Source: Anas platyrhynchos
Lineage: Eukaryota; Chordata; Aves; Anseriformes; Anatidae
Assembly: GCF_047663525.1 (NCBI RefSeq)
Contig: NC_092592.1
Location: forward strand, 23,022,501 to 23,086,500
Reading direction: 5' to 3'
DNA length: 64,000 nucleotides
Shown: piece by piece, positions 31,001 to 43,345 of the stretch
Layout of the letters: every line of letters starts with the position of its first letter
Numbering within the stretch: the first letter of the stretch is position 1
Position numbers and translations under genes: made by a program
Notes under the pieces: model-generated
Seen by the model: only the letters and a program-made list of their open reading frames with translations
Databases searched by the model: none
What the model was told of the DNA's origin: nothing

Positions 31001-33689
31001 GGATCTGTCTGCCCTGCAGAAGGAAAAAAAAATAATCTCCCCAGATCACCAATTTTCAAACAGAATCGCAAGAGGTCTGCTCTCATTGCAGTAGAATAGC
31101 CTCAAATATTCGTGTATGCAGAGAGATCCATAACGCGTGTTGGCCCCAAAAGATTCCTTGGAGGGCAGAGGGAGAGATCAAATAGAGGTCAAGTGAGTAA
31201 CTGTTTATAGTTGGTTAACTAGAGTGACAGAGAACTGTGGTAGCTGCTTTTCTAACAGTTTAAAAGGTTTAAGCTTGCTTCCCTGGGAGCTTTGCATGTG
31301 ATTCCAGTGCATGTGAAATTGGCCCTTAAGGGCAGAATTCATCCCTCCTCTCATCCCAGCAGAGCACATCCCAAGATGGTCTAACCTTTCATGAAGAAAC
31401 TCAAAACGTGATAAATTTTGCTTGGTTTTAGGTTTTGTTACAAACATCGTTCTTGGCCTCACTGTGAGGAGTTTCCTGAAAGCTTGGGGTAGAGCAGAGC
31501 CAAGTTTGGCGTGCTCTGCCTCTCCCCGACGCTGTGGAGGGGATTTGGTTCCAAGAGCGCTTAAAACTGTGTGGCTTTGCTTGGGTTTCGCTTGGAGTTT
31601 TCAGGTTCACTGAGCTTGCAGGCCACTTCAAGGAACCTAGACCTCAGCAATAAAGGTTCGCTGTTCCCAGCAAGAAGAGGCACCTGGGATGCTTGGCCAG
31701 GGCCGAGCTCAGTGCTGCCTTTATGCTCTCTCCATGGGAAACTGGTGCAGAGAAGACCAAAGCATCACAACAGAACAGACTTGTGTCTGAAGGGAAAAGA
31801 TCTAAGCCCAACTGCCAGATCAAAATGGTCAGAGGTCCTATGGCACCCATCTCATTTCATTTAGGATTTCCCTTGACTGCACAAATACAAGTCGTCTGTC
31901 TCTTGGGACTTTTTAAGTTTGTTTTTAATTTAAGATAGGCATGAACAAAAAGCCATAACCCAAATATCTATACACCACAGGGATTTTCAGGCTCTGAAAC
32001 AAACTTTCCAGCTGCCTTCTCCCTCAGCAAGGTCTAGGGGCCTCATGGCTTTGTCTACATTAGCAACTTGTGTGGTGTAGTAAGAACAGACTTAGAGAGC
32101 AAAGCAGTCACTCCAGCCCATTTCAAGAGTTTATTTCAGCATAGTTGTAGTCTGGTCCCAGACTGAAGGCCTGCTCAGTGACTGTAGGACGTGCCCTTCT
32201 GCAGCAGCTTTCCCGATTTTGTTTCATCCCAACGCAGAGCAGTTCACACTGAAGACACAGAGACAACTCTGCGATGCAAAGTAAGTAGGGATATGGCTTC
32301 AGGACGTCCACTCCAAGGGTACATTCCTGATCCCATTTAAAGTCCTAACGTGAGTGCAACCCCAGGGCCAAGAAAGCCGAGGTCCATCACCCACCTGCAT
32401 CCCCAGGGCACCCGCCCGGAGCTGCTGCAGCGGCTCGGGGAGGCGGGGGCCGGCGGTTTAGGTGTATTTTGGTGCCCTCTAGCGACTGGACACCAGGCAC
32501 TGCTTGAAAACCCAACATCATACAAAGCCTGGCAGCATCTGGAGACAGACTCAAACTTTCGTTCTGTTTCTGCTTTTGGTTTTGATTTTTTTTTCTTTCG
32601 ATTAATATTCAGGAAATGTCGAAAAATTAATTTTTTTTTCTTTTAAATGCGTTCTTATCATTTAAGAAGTCCATTATTTTAGTGGTGTTTTAAAAAATAT
32701 TATCAGCTATTAAAACTGAATAATAGCCATCCAAGAAAAGAGTAACCATGGAGTTATATCACATAAAAGCCCAGATTAGTAGGTAAGATAAAAGCGAGGA
32801 AAAAAATAAATCAGGTAGGAGGCTTTGTCTGGGGAAGGGGAAGGAAGGCACGCTGTGTGCCAGCAGCTGGGCGTAGTGCTCAGGCAGCAGGTACAGGGAG
32901 GGCTGAGGAGGCAGATATTGTAACTAAATCCATACTGCATTTACAGAGTTGTTCTCTGGGCTACAGGCAGCTGAATTACTCCTGCACTGAAGTGAGGTCC
33001 AGCAATGGCTTGTTTGTGGTGATGGAAACCTCTCACTTGCTGGAACTGTTCTGACACTCATCGTCTAGAGTTGCCAGATGGTAAACATGTTTAGTTTGTA
33101 ACAAACATTCATTAACATCACTTAACATATGTCTCACTCACAGGACAAGGACATGTGTCATACAGGACCAGAGCTAACTGGGGTGTGGCTGTGATGTGTC
33201 AAATCCTGATCGTTTGATCACTCACTGGATGTGCGCTTTGCTCCGAGCCTTACCAGATCTCATAACCAACAGCCGACTGTGTAAACCCAGGTTTTCAAAG
33301 CCATCTCCTAAAACTTTTCTTCACTTGGAGGGAAATAGTTGGTCAGAAATAAGTCCCTGAAGTACAAACCCATGACCTGACTCTCTCCCAGTATATTAGA
33401 AATATCAGCTCCTTGTTTCTCCCCTTTTGAGTAGGTCTGGTCTTGTGGCTGCAGCTATTCTTCCTCACTACCTCAGAATCTGGGTTCAAGAGATTATCAC
33501 CATACATCCTGGAACACAGAGGGAATGGGACCAGTTGGTGCTTCTACAGATCTTTCATCCTAATGGATCCCCAGGTGCTTATAAAACTTCGACCATCCAC
33601 AAATAACATCAAAGAGTCTCTCGGTTACAAGACCTAGAGAAGTACAGTAAAGCCGTCTAACCAACTTGTCTCAGCGCAGGGTTGTTTCT
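28020..33689. other. 5' flank and upstream DNA of CXCL12, no gene seen
   Basis: Short ORFs at 28,149-29,172 follow residual GC-rich composition and have no known domains. From about 29,200 the sequence turns AT-rich. A GTT/GTTT microsatellite lies at 29,836-29,882 and a T-rich patch at 32,585-32,642. Confidence 0.6.
29540..30420. promoter_or_regulatory. Candidate conserved noncoding region upstream of CXCL12
   Basis: AT-rich and mostly non-repetitive on both sides of the GTT/GTTT run, with ATTTGCAT-like, TAATTT and CACAATTAAG motifs. Its place 2.4-3.2 kb above the promoter makes an enhancer plausible. No conservation data are available. Confidence 0.25.
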
Positions 33690-33955
33690 GCTAGAATATT
33701 TATTGGCATTGTGTTCAATCTGTTCTTAAAAGTTTTTATAGATACAGCTTCTATTTCTTCCCTTGGGAGTCCTTTCTATAGTCCCACAGACTGTACCTCC
33801 TTTTTTTTTTTTTTTTCCCAATGTCTCTATTTTTCACTCCTCCCTCCTGGAGTGTATAAATTCTGTTTATACTCATTTACTACCTTACAAAATCCGTCTC
33901 TGGAGATGCTTTCTATTTCCTCTTTGACTAACACAACCAAATCATAACTGTCAGT
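33690..33955 (-). mobile_element. Ancient CR1-type LINE 3' fragment
   Basis: CAATCTGTTCTTAAAAGTTT, GGGAGTCCTTTCTATAGTCC and CAATGTCTC follow the order of an old CR1 tail, in reverse orientation. A T-run near 33,801-33,816 interrupts it. Strongly diverged. Confidence 0.5.
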
Positions 33956-35039
33956 GTCATTTCATTATCTTATATCATGAGTCCATAAAATGTTTTTGTT
34001 GATCTCATTTCTCAAACAGGGACCGACAGTTATTGATATGCAGGCGGTAAGCACTTGTGTCTTTGCTAGCTCACCAAAGGCAGTTTGGCATGCTATTTTC
34101 AACTAGGCAAAGAGCATTAAGGTAAGGAACTCATCCAGTCTGAATTTCATGCCAAGAAGTTCACCTATGATTTTAATTAACCAGACTGGAATACAGTTGT
34201 GCAAATGATGAACATTTGATGAGCTCTTGTAATCTCAGTTGTAGGGGCTGCAGTCAATTCAAAATCACTGACCTCAGAAAAAAACAGCATATTCACAACT
34301 ATATGAGTGCAGGAATTGGTTCCTCCAGACTTCCGCCATTCAGTAAAAAACACTGAAATGAAAACAACAAGGCAATTTGGAAGAAAATACTTCAGTTTCA
34401 CCTTACTCTTCATTTATGCTGTTGTTCACACTTTCAGGAAGGAGACAGCTCAAAGTGCTCATATGTACGTTCACCCTTGCACCTTCGCTCTTATGAGAAA
34501 TGTGAGAGTTGTCTTGTTTCATGACATATACCTTAAGTTAAACGCTAACATCAGCCTCCCACGAGGGAGTAAAGTAGGTGTTTAAATTTGGCATGGCCAC
34601 CCCCTTCACACATGTATACAATCAGTTCCCCGACATCTGTATCACAGTTGACTTACAGCTTGCTTGGTGTGTGTTAACTTAGCATGTACACGAAGCTCTG
34701 CCTGCGTATTCCAGGCTGAGGGCCCAATCCATGGCTCTGCTCTGCCTCCACACAGCAAACACAGCACAGAGGCGTCAACATTTGTTTGAGCTCCGCAGCA
34801 GGAATTCCCCGTGTGATGAGGAACCCAGTGCTAGTCTACCTGGTGCCTTAGCTCTTACCCTGCCCTGTAGCTCCCTCAGTGGTGGTTTGGGCAGGACTGG
34901 TGCTGGCCCCAGGCTGGCTGTGTTACAGCCTTCAGGGGGCAGGACACCAGTGACAGAGCACAATTAGCTAACTCGCACTACAACGGTTATGAAGAACCCA
35001 GAGGAAGATGCATGAGAGCAGCACAAAGGCCACACTATT

Positions 35040-35220
35040 TCAGATCAAAGGTCTGCGTAGCCCAGAAGCCTGCCTCCAGCAATGGTCAACAGCAGATGTT
35101 CAAGGGTGGAGGGCAAGCATGGCTGAAACTGCCTGCAGTGTGCCTGCTGGGCACGTGGCCAAGACTCTGGGCTCAGCCTCAATGAGGATGTGGAGCTCCT
35201 GAATTGCCATGGATTTTGGC
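35040..35220. mobile_element. Ancient sauropsid interspersed repeat fragment
   Basis: The phrase AGATCAAAGGTCTGCGTAGC, then CCTGCCTCCAGCAATGG and CAGCAGATG, follows a well-known repeat of turtles, crocodilians and birds. The family assignment is uncertain and the right half is unclear. Confidence 0.45.
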
Positions 35221-38200
35221 AGTTCTGAGCAGGTGTCACATCATTTGATTTCTGTACAGCATCAGAAACTTCAATAAAAAATAAGGAACTCTGTGACTTC
35301 GCTCCACTGTCTCTGAAAAACAACTCAACGCTTCATTTCCCCCTCCCCAACCCCCCCCCCCCACACACTTTTAAATATTTTTTTGAACTCCTGCATTATC
35401 TGAAAAACCACAGAAGGCATTTATGGACATATTAAATATTTGTCTGGAAGATAAAGTCAGGAATACCTGGAGATAAGAATGATATTGAACTTTGCTTTTC
35501 CAGCAGAAGCTGACTACAGTATCCCTATGCAATAAAATACTTATTGATAATCTCATGGGAAAAGCTAAAATAGTGGAGTTACCTGGACAGCATACACCAG
35601 AAAGACAGGGAATTCACATCAGAGAAAGGCTTTAGGTTTGCAGAATTGGTCCTAAAAATACTAAATCCAGAGCATTATGATGGAGTTTCTTCCTATGACT
35701 AGACAGCAGATTATAGTTAACCAGTTTTTCCTGCAAAGAACAAACAGAATTTCTTCAGTGTGACCATCTAAGGACATAAATGCTATTTCTTGCAATCTCC
35801 TTTCCCAGAACAGCAACACAGAAAATTTTCTCTGCTCCTATAACTGGGGGAAGGAGAGGAAGGAATGTGTCTGGACCAAGCAATTCTGCACAAGAGGCCA
35901 GTATCTGATGTGCAGGCTCGTAAATGACACAGGAAGATTTTCCCTGGATTTACAGCCTCATTCATTCTGTGGGGGGCTGTAGTTTTCCCTTTTACATTTT
36001 GTGGAGGTGTTGCATGTGCTCTCAAACAGCAGATCTGATACAGAAATGGGGAAACAAAAGCCTCTCAGATCTCCTACAGAAGGCAGCTTCTTCCTCCCAA
36101 GCAAACACCCTGACCAGGTGGACTGCCTGCAGCTGGGATGCAGGAGCAAGACTGAGTTGTTTAAAGGTCATAAAAACCCTTGGGCCCAGCTTTTATTTGT
36201 GAAAAAAAAAAAAAAAAAAGTGGTAGCAGATGCTTCTCTGCACTACTCCTACAAGTGCCAGTGAGAGCGAACCTGCCTGAGACGTGTCTACACTACAGGT
36301 GAAGAAGAAATCAGCTGGGCTGGCTATATAAAATGTATCTTTATTTAGACATTACCACAGTGGGGTTCCTTATGGGAATGTCTTAGCACCTCATGGACCT
36401 TAGGAGAAGGGGTCAGTTCCCTGCACATGGACATCTGGTCTTCGTAGGCCTGTGTGACACTAGAAGCCTATATCTAAGCACTGAAAACTCACCCAAAGGA
36501 CTCTGTCCTTGCTTCTTATTCCTATTTTAAGGATGGAGGAACCAAGGCAGGTCGCTATTCTGGACAATGGCTGCAGGAGCGTCCTCTTGTTCTGGGGGAA
36601 GCATTGCCTGGGACACTGAGCCTTGCTTGCTGAAGATGCTGAGAGCTGCTGGCTCCAGCTGACCTCGGGTTTTGGTACAACTGTTCCAGCTTTTTGCAAA
36701 CAGCTGCTGGAGGAGTGCTATGGCACCGAAAGCTATTTATGGAATTTGAGATTACACAGAAAGCCTGTATTAAAGCCCATACTCTCATGCGGTACAGTTT
36801 ACTGCAATAGCTGCAGTGATCTGGAGCTACAATAGCTTCTTGTGAAAGCTGGGACACTTGCAGATGTTGCCAGAGGTAATTAATATCCTGTCTTCCATTT
36901 ACCTACTACAAATGATGGAACTGACCCCAAGCCCCCGCAAAAACACATAGAGCATGCATGCTCTTGCCTACTGCACTGACTTGCCCTGATCAGGTCCACC
37001 GTACATTTAACCCCCACAAACACACACACATTTACTCATACAGCTCAGCAAGTACCATTTAACTGCTGTGCACCTTCAGCTCTGCCTAAGCCCAATTTCG
37101 TTTTAGTTCCATGCTTGGGGAGCAGGGCAAGGCATGTTGCAATGATCTATGCAGTTTACATCCAATGGCCCTGGGAAAGTATCTTGGGTGTCTACAGGGA
37201 AACCTAAAGTTTCTGGCCTGCACATACGCAAGGCAGCAGCAATATAAACAAAAGCAGCTGAAGCACATGGCATGGTGTCTCCTGTCTTGACTGACACGAT
37301 GGCAATTGCACCAGAGCATTGATTATCACTGATCTGTGCTGCCCCTGCTTTGCTGCCTGGGGCCTCCAGAGGAAATTGCTGGGAAGAGATCAGCGCTGAG
37401 AAGCAGCAAGCACAGTTCCAGGCACGGAGAGTTCAAGGCTATCAGATCCTTGGTGGCCTGGGACTGCTGCCTCTAGAAGGGTCAATACAGCAAGGATTAA
37501 CTCGCTGGCAAAGGGCCCAGTGAGTGTGGGGCTTCCTTCCAAAACCTCCCAGCCTGAAGGGCTTTATTCAGCCCTAACTCCAGATGCTACAAAACAAGAG
37601 GAACAGGAATTTCCCAAACATTTACTCTGTCAGGCTTGTGAGGCTGGACGAGAGAGTGGGAGGATCATGCTCAACAGGGGAAACAGCAGCAAGGTAGGAG
37701 ACTGCAGGGGCACAGACAGATGAGCAACAGCTACCAAGTACCTGCCCTGGGTCCTGACTCAAAGATATCATTTTCATTAATTTCCATTGCCAGCAAGCCC
37801 AGAGGTTGCCTAGGACAAGCCTGACAGCTGACTTTTCTGGCCGGTCTTCTTTTTCATATATCTGCAACTCCCTCTTATTCTTTCTCACCCCTTAGCCTGT
37901 TTCACCCATTTATACTCTGTGGCTTTATTTTTTTTTTTCCTTTTTCTTTTTGCTGCTTCAGTCCTTTGTTTCTCCCTGCCTTTTCCCTTTCTTTGTCCTG
38001 CTCAGACTCTGTTCTGCTTGTCGTCTTTCTCATCCACAGCCTGCCCTTCAAAGGTGCTCCACTCCCTTGGAAACACTGACTTGAGAAGAGTAGCTCATGC
38101 GTGGGCTGCTGGAGATGTGTAAGCAGCAGCGTTGTCCTTGGGCACGTAGAGCCTGCACCCTTCTGAGATGCTGCCCATGACACTCTTTGAGGTCCTTCCC

Positions 38201-41200
38201 AAGCAATGGCCCTGCATTCAGGAAGGAAGGCTCAGAAATATCTGCCATCCATGTCTTGTGATCTGTGGGAGTGTCTCTGTCTGAAGGGACAGTGCTTTCA
38301 GCATCCCTGTGAGACCTTCAGACAATATGAGCTCTCTCACATTCTCTTAGAAAACATTTAATTTCTAAGAGCAATAACGTTCTAGGGTTAAAAAGCGTTT
38401 CAAGATTTTTAGACTCTAAGGCTACAAAGTCCAGGAAAGGATCTTCTGGGCTGAATCCAGAAGATTCACTACAAAAACTCTTCTGATTTTGCACCTCCTT
38501 CATCCACTTCTGTTGGCAGAGTTTTCCAAAGCCAGGCTGCTTGAATAGTTAAGGATTTTCTCTTAACTGTTGCTTCAGTTTATCCTTCATTCATTTATTC
38601 CTAATTTGTTCTTGCATGATAAAACCTATGGCATAAGGAATCCCTTCTATCTCACTGAAGGGCAGATATTTTAGCTGTTTTCTGGGGGCAGTTTTTACAG
38701 ATTTAGCAATCACCAATGTTTTGGTGCTTACATGTCCAGCACAGTTAGTACAGAAGTCACAAGAAGGACTATCAGCTACGGTCCTGTCATACAATCTTCC
38801 ATGTCCTTCTTCATCATATTTCCACATGAATGGGGTTATCTAGCTGGTGCTATCTAGCTCTGGAAGGTTACACTTCATTTAGATGTATTCAGTAAATTCT
38901 CAGCTCCACTGATACTCCATCTTCTAACAGCGAGGCTAAAAGGGCACAGGAATGTTTATGTTGGTTTAAGGCTCAATCATAATGTAGGGTTTTGTCTGAG
39001 TGGAAGTGCAAAATTGGAGCAGCTGGCAGAATTCAAGAAAACTATAGGATTCCCTTCAGATCAAAGGCAGGCACTTTCCTCTTCGTTCCCACAGATGATG
39101 TTAAGGAACTCTGTTGTGTGCCTCAATGACAACAACAAAAAGTCGTGTTTTCCTCCCCTAACTCTTCTCCTTTTTAAATTGGATTTGATTGAAATTTTTT
39201 CATCAAAGCATTTTCAGTGTACATTTGGGCTCTTGATGAAGCAAAAAAAAAGGTCTCAGTGTCTTTGGAAACATTCAATTTTTCACTAAGTAAACAAATC
39301 ACATTATTTTTAGAGAACAACAGCAGCCAGGGGAGAAGAGAGGGAGGATACCGGGTCTCAGTGGAAAGGCAATATATTTTGTGTCAAAATGGAATAGTTT
39401 TCAATGAGCTGGAGGAGATCATCACATGTTCCTTAATTTCAGCTTTTGAAAATCTCTAATGTCAATCCCAGGAAGTGTTGACAACTAACAATTGGTCTCT
39501 GCTTGCTGGGTTGTTGACTCCATTGCTGTTAACTCCCAAACATGAATCTGAGTGGGGACTTGCATCTGAAGTTGAAATACATGCATGTACCAGTGGTCCA
39601 GAGTAGAAATTTCATTTCAAGTATTCCCAATTTGATCATACTTCTTGAAACTCTGTGGGATTTTTGGAAATTGTTAAGAGGGCCTCTACTCTTTCCCTAG
39701 CAGAGTGGTCATGTGTAATATCAGAAGAAAGCTCCCTTCTGTTTAAAAAGTTCCTGGTCCAAGGAGAAACTTCCCTCTTTTCACGGATGGCTGACAGTGT
39801 TGTACATAAACTCTGCCTCTTCTTCAACTGCCTGGAAGCTCTCTCGTATCTGGATATCAGAAATAAGAGGTCCTGAGTCCCTGTGAAGAGAGACAGAAGT
39901 GTCCCCAGAGCAGAAGAAAGAGTATGGTTGCGCAGATCCAGCCCTGAGAAGACATTTGAAACTGCCTAAGCAATTCTGATACCCAGTAGTGCTTACATTC
40001 AGACTCCCAGGTACTGAAGGTACACACACACAAGCTGGAGGAACACAGCTAAATTAGAAGCTTTGTTTGTTTGCTTTGTTTTTGTTTTGTTTCAGTAAAA
40101 ACCACCAGGATGATAAGAGGGCCACCGAATCCCAGTGACCTGAATGAGAACTGTAGTTCAGCTTTCCACCACCAATGCATTGAGCTTCATATGTGTTGTG
40201 AAGATAGGAATAGCCCAAAGAGCAAAACCAGGTAAGGTCTGTATAGAAAAGCAATGCAGACCTGGTGTGAGGGCTCAGAGGCAGAAGACCATGCAGGGAA
40301 GGGACTCTTGGAGGAGTTTCATTTTGATGTCAGGCTTCTCTCCTTTACGAGAGCCAGTGATGAATTTTGCACCGCTGAGTTATGCTGTCCTATGTGGCTG
40401 TAGCTCTGTTTATTTTGAAATCTTTCTGTGGTGGAGGGAATTTACGAGCCAGCAATATTTCTGCTTTATGGCACTTCCTTCATCCACATTCCTTCGTCTG
40501 GTCATTTACATGGGCCAGGCCCACGAGGAGAGGTCAGGGGGGCACCCAAGTGGTATCTAGAGGCTCGGAATGGAAACATGTTTTCTCACGCAAAAATAAA
40601 TAAGGGAGAAATGTTTCCATTGCAGAAGAGGAACAAAGGCTGGGATCACAGCAGAAAGCAAGCAGAGAACAGCAGGCTGCCCAGCCAAGGCAATTAACAG
40701 CATTTAACAACAGCCATTCACTGTATGTAACATGTCTGTTCTAGTGACTCCCACTTCGGTTGCTTTAAATAGCAGATGAAATGCAAAATGAAATTGCAGT
40801 TATATCTGAGCCTGCACAAACTACCACAGAACAATCCAAGGTGCAGGTATGTATCTCCTCCAGGCCGCATCTGAACACTAAATGGGAACGCCCCTTGAAC
40901 AACAGCTGAGGACTTCAGCTGGGAACACTGTTCAGCTAGAGCTGCCTGAAAATCCACTTTTCATCTCATTTCCTCATTTAAAAGTTTGCAGCAAAATGAG
41001 AAAAATACCTGCTAATTTTAAGCCTATAAACTCCCAGACAGTCTTACCAAAAGCTCAGACAACCACTCAAGCCTAAGGGGTCTACAAGATCAGCACAGCC
41101 TTACTAAAACCTACCAAGCACCGAAAAGACCAATGTGACTAGCATCGCAGCTGAGGTAATTCTTCTGATCAGGCTCCCATTTCCAGGTGTCAGCAAGGCA

Positions 41201-42296
41201 CCTTACAGTGGTGCAGACCTAGGGGAAGCTCTGTCACTATGCCCCTTACCCAGCAGACAAGTCTTAGCTCCGCTTATGCTTGGTTGTGCATGCCTGCCTG
41301 TGCAAGTCTGACCTACAGCACGGAAGACTTCCCCCCTCTGTCTGCACGCAGAATGCCACCTGCAGTGGAGGGTCTCAGACACTTTAATACCTTCCACTTA
41401 ACTGTTATGAGTCCTGTTGGTCTTAATTTTGCCTTCCCACCCCAGGATGGCTGTATTTCTGCTTTACATTAAAAGAGTAATTCCCACGCAGGCAGTTTGT
41501 TAAGTGTCCTACAATGAGAGACAATACCTTAGAAAGGCACAAAGTGTTGATTTATCTGAGGTTACTGGCTCCAGCACATGGTTTAAATCAGATTCTGGTC
41601 CACGACAGTGATATAAGAGAGAACCTTGCTTAATGGTGGTGAGGGGAACACATCTCCCTTCCTTAATCACACACAGATTTCCAGTTGGGAAGAGGCTGGG
41701 CTGCCTATTTGTCCTTCATTATACAAACCATAAACACACATTCAGACACACAGAGCTCATCCATCCTAAACATCTATCAAGAATTCCAGATTCCTCCACT
41801 GCAAACCAAGACCTTCTTTATTATCACATCCTTCCCCGAAAATGTTTACAAACTAACTTCTGTTCTCATCCCATTCTCATCTTCTTGCTGAAGAAATGAA
41901 AATATCAGGTTCCCAGAGAAGCTGCTTTTGAGGCTGCATTGAAAACATTGTCATTTGGGTAAGTACAGCAGTATAACTTGCAGAGACCTTAATGTTTAGT
42001 AAACTTGATTCTGAGCTTTGGTTTTCCAGAACAGAAAAGCGTATTTTTTCCCCCTCCAAGGTCTGATGCTGGATTTGAACATGAGAACACAAGTAATGTT
42101 ATCCGCTCACCGGCTTTTTGACAGCAAAAGTTGAATCTGTATCCTCTTGTTCTTAGACAAAGGTATCAACTAACTGATCTAAATGATCTGTTCCAAGCAG
42201 CCTTTTGTGATTCAGGGGGCTAATGACAGTGGAGGGGACAGGCCTGTACCCTGAGAGAGTTGCCACATCGCTAAGATTCATCTCCTTGCACACAAT
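35221..42296. other. Intergenic DNA, no gene seen
   Basis: Contains a C12 run (35,351-35,362), an A-run (about 36,200-36,219), a pyrimidine-rich patch (37,922-38,000) and a TTTG-rich patch (40,060-40,093). ORFs up to 138 codons occur (40,144-40,560) but show no domain, signal or splice pattern that I recognise. Confidence 0.55.
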
Positions 42297-42342
42297 TACA
42301 GAATCACAGAATTTCTAGGTTGGAAGAGACCTCAAGATCCTA
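42297..42342 (-). mobile_element. CR1 LINE 3' tail fragment
   Basis: ACAGAATCACAGAATTTC followed by AGGTTGGAAGAGACCTC is the reverse complement of the standard avian CR1 3' end. It is short, as is typical for 5'-truncated copies. Confidence 0.85.
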
Positions 42343-42876
42343 GGAAAAGCTTCTCAAAGCTTTTTGTCAGGGAGCAGTACAGCGTAAGTTTGGCATCAAC
42401 CAATCACAGCCAAAAAAGCTGCATTGATTTAAGAAATTCATACATCATGGATCTGCAGGGCTGCCTCTTCTTGCAGTATTCTAACATTGCAATATTCTAA
42501 CAACAGCCCATGTTGTTGCTCCCCATCAGACTAGCATGTACCATCTCCAAGCTGCAGCTTGGTATTGCACTGAAAGCCATGAAGAGTGCTGATCCAAATC
42601 TGTTTCACAGCTGGACTGTTGTGCGGTGATCTCTTCCCAGTGAAAGAGGCTCAATGACAAACAGTTGGACAACTGTATTATCTTAAACTGCCATGGCATT
42701 TTAACAACTATATCAAAATCTTAATCAGATGGGACGTTTCCAAAGGCAGAAAGCAGGATTAAGGGCATGTTTCTTAGAAGCTCTTCAGAGGAGCTGGGCG
42801 CTTCACAGATATTTGTGGCCTTGAAGAGAGAATCCAAATATCGGTCATTTGGCTCTTGCCTGAAATATCCTTGCCT

Positions 42877-42900
42877 TTTTTTTTTTTTTTTTTTTTTTTT
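42877..42900. repeat. T-run
   Basis: About 23 consecutive T on the plus strand. Confidence 0.9.
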
Positions 42901-43214
42901 GGCAAAGCCAATTCTGCCAAAAAGATTCAGAGAAAGCTTTTAGGATTGTGTTTACCCTCGGATGTAACTCAGACACGACATTTGTAATGTCATCAGAGCA
43001 GGACTGCTGACGTGAATAACGGTGTTGGCAGCAGCTTCCATGGGACCAGGACTGGGTCCAGTATTCACATTTCCTAGGCATTCTCTGCTAAACATTATTG
43101 TACATAAAGAAGCATTTGTTTGGACTCCAGATGTTCAAGTAACCTCCTGTCATATTCTGTCTGTATCCCAGCTCTCCCATCTGTGATCTGAAGTGTTGCA
43201 AGGAAAAAGTGGAG

Positions 43215-43345
43215 GGATTTATTTTGATCTCACTTCCATCTGTTTTACACTTCACTGACTCCCCTCTTGATTTGCACCAGTGTTTGAGAACAGGGATAGA
43301 GAGTAACGCTGCTCATACCAGTGTAAATCCAGAAGACAGGGGCAT
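43215..43345. mobile_element. Ancient palindromic interspersed repeat, third copy
   Basis: TTGATCTCACTTCCATCTG, TTTACACTTCACTGACTC and GATTTGCACCAGTG, with a further CATACCAGTGTAAATCC, match the same class as at 17,664 and 20,692. Confidence 0.55.
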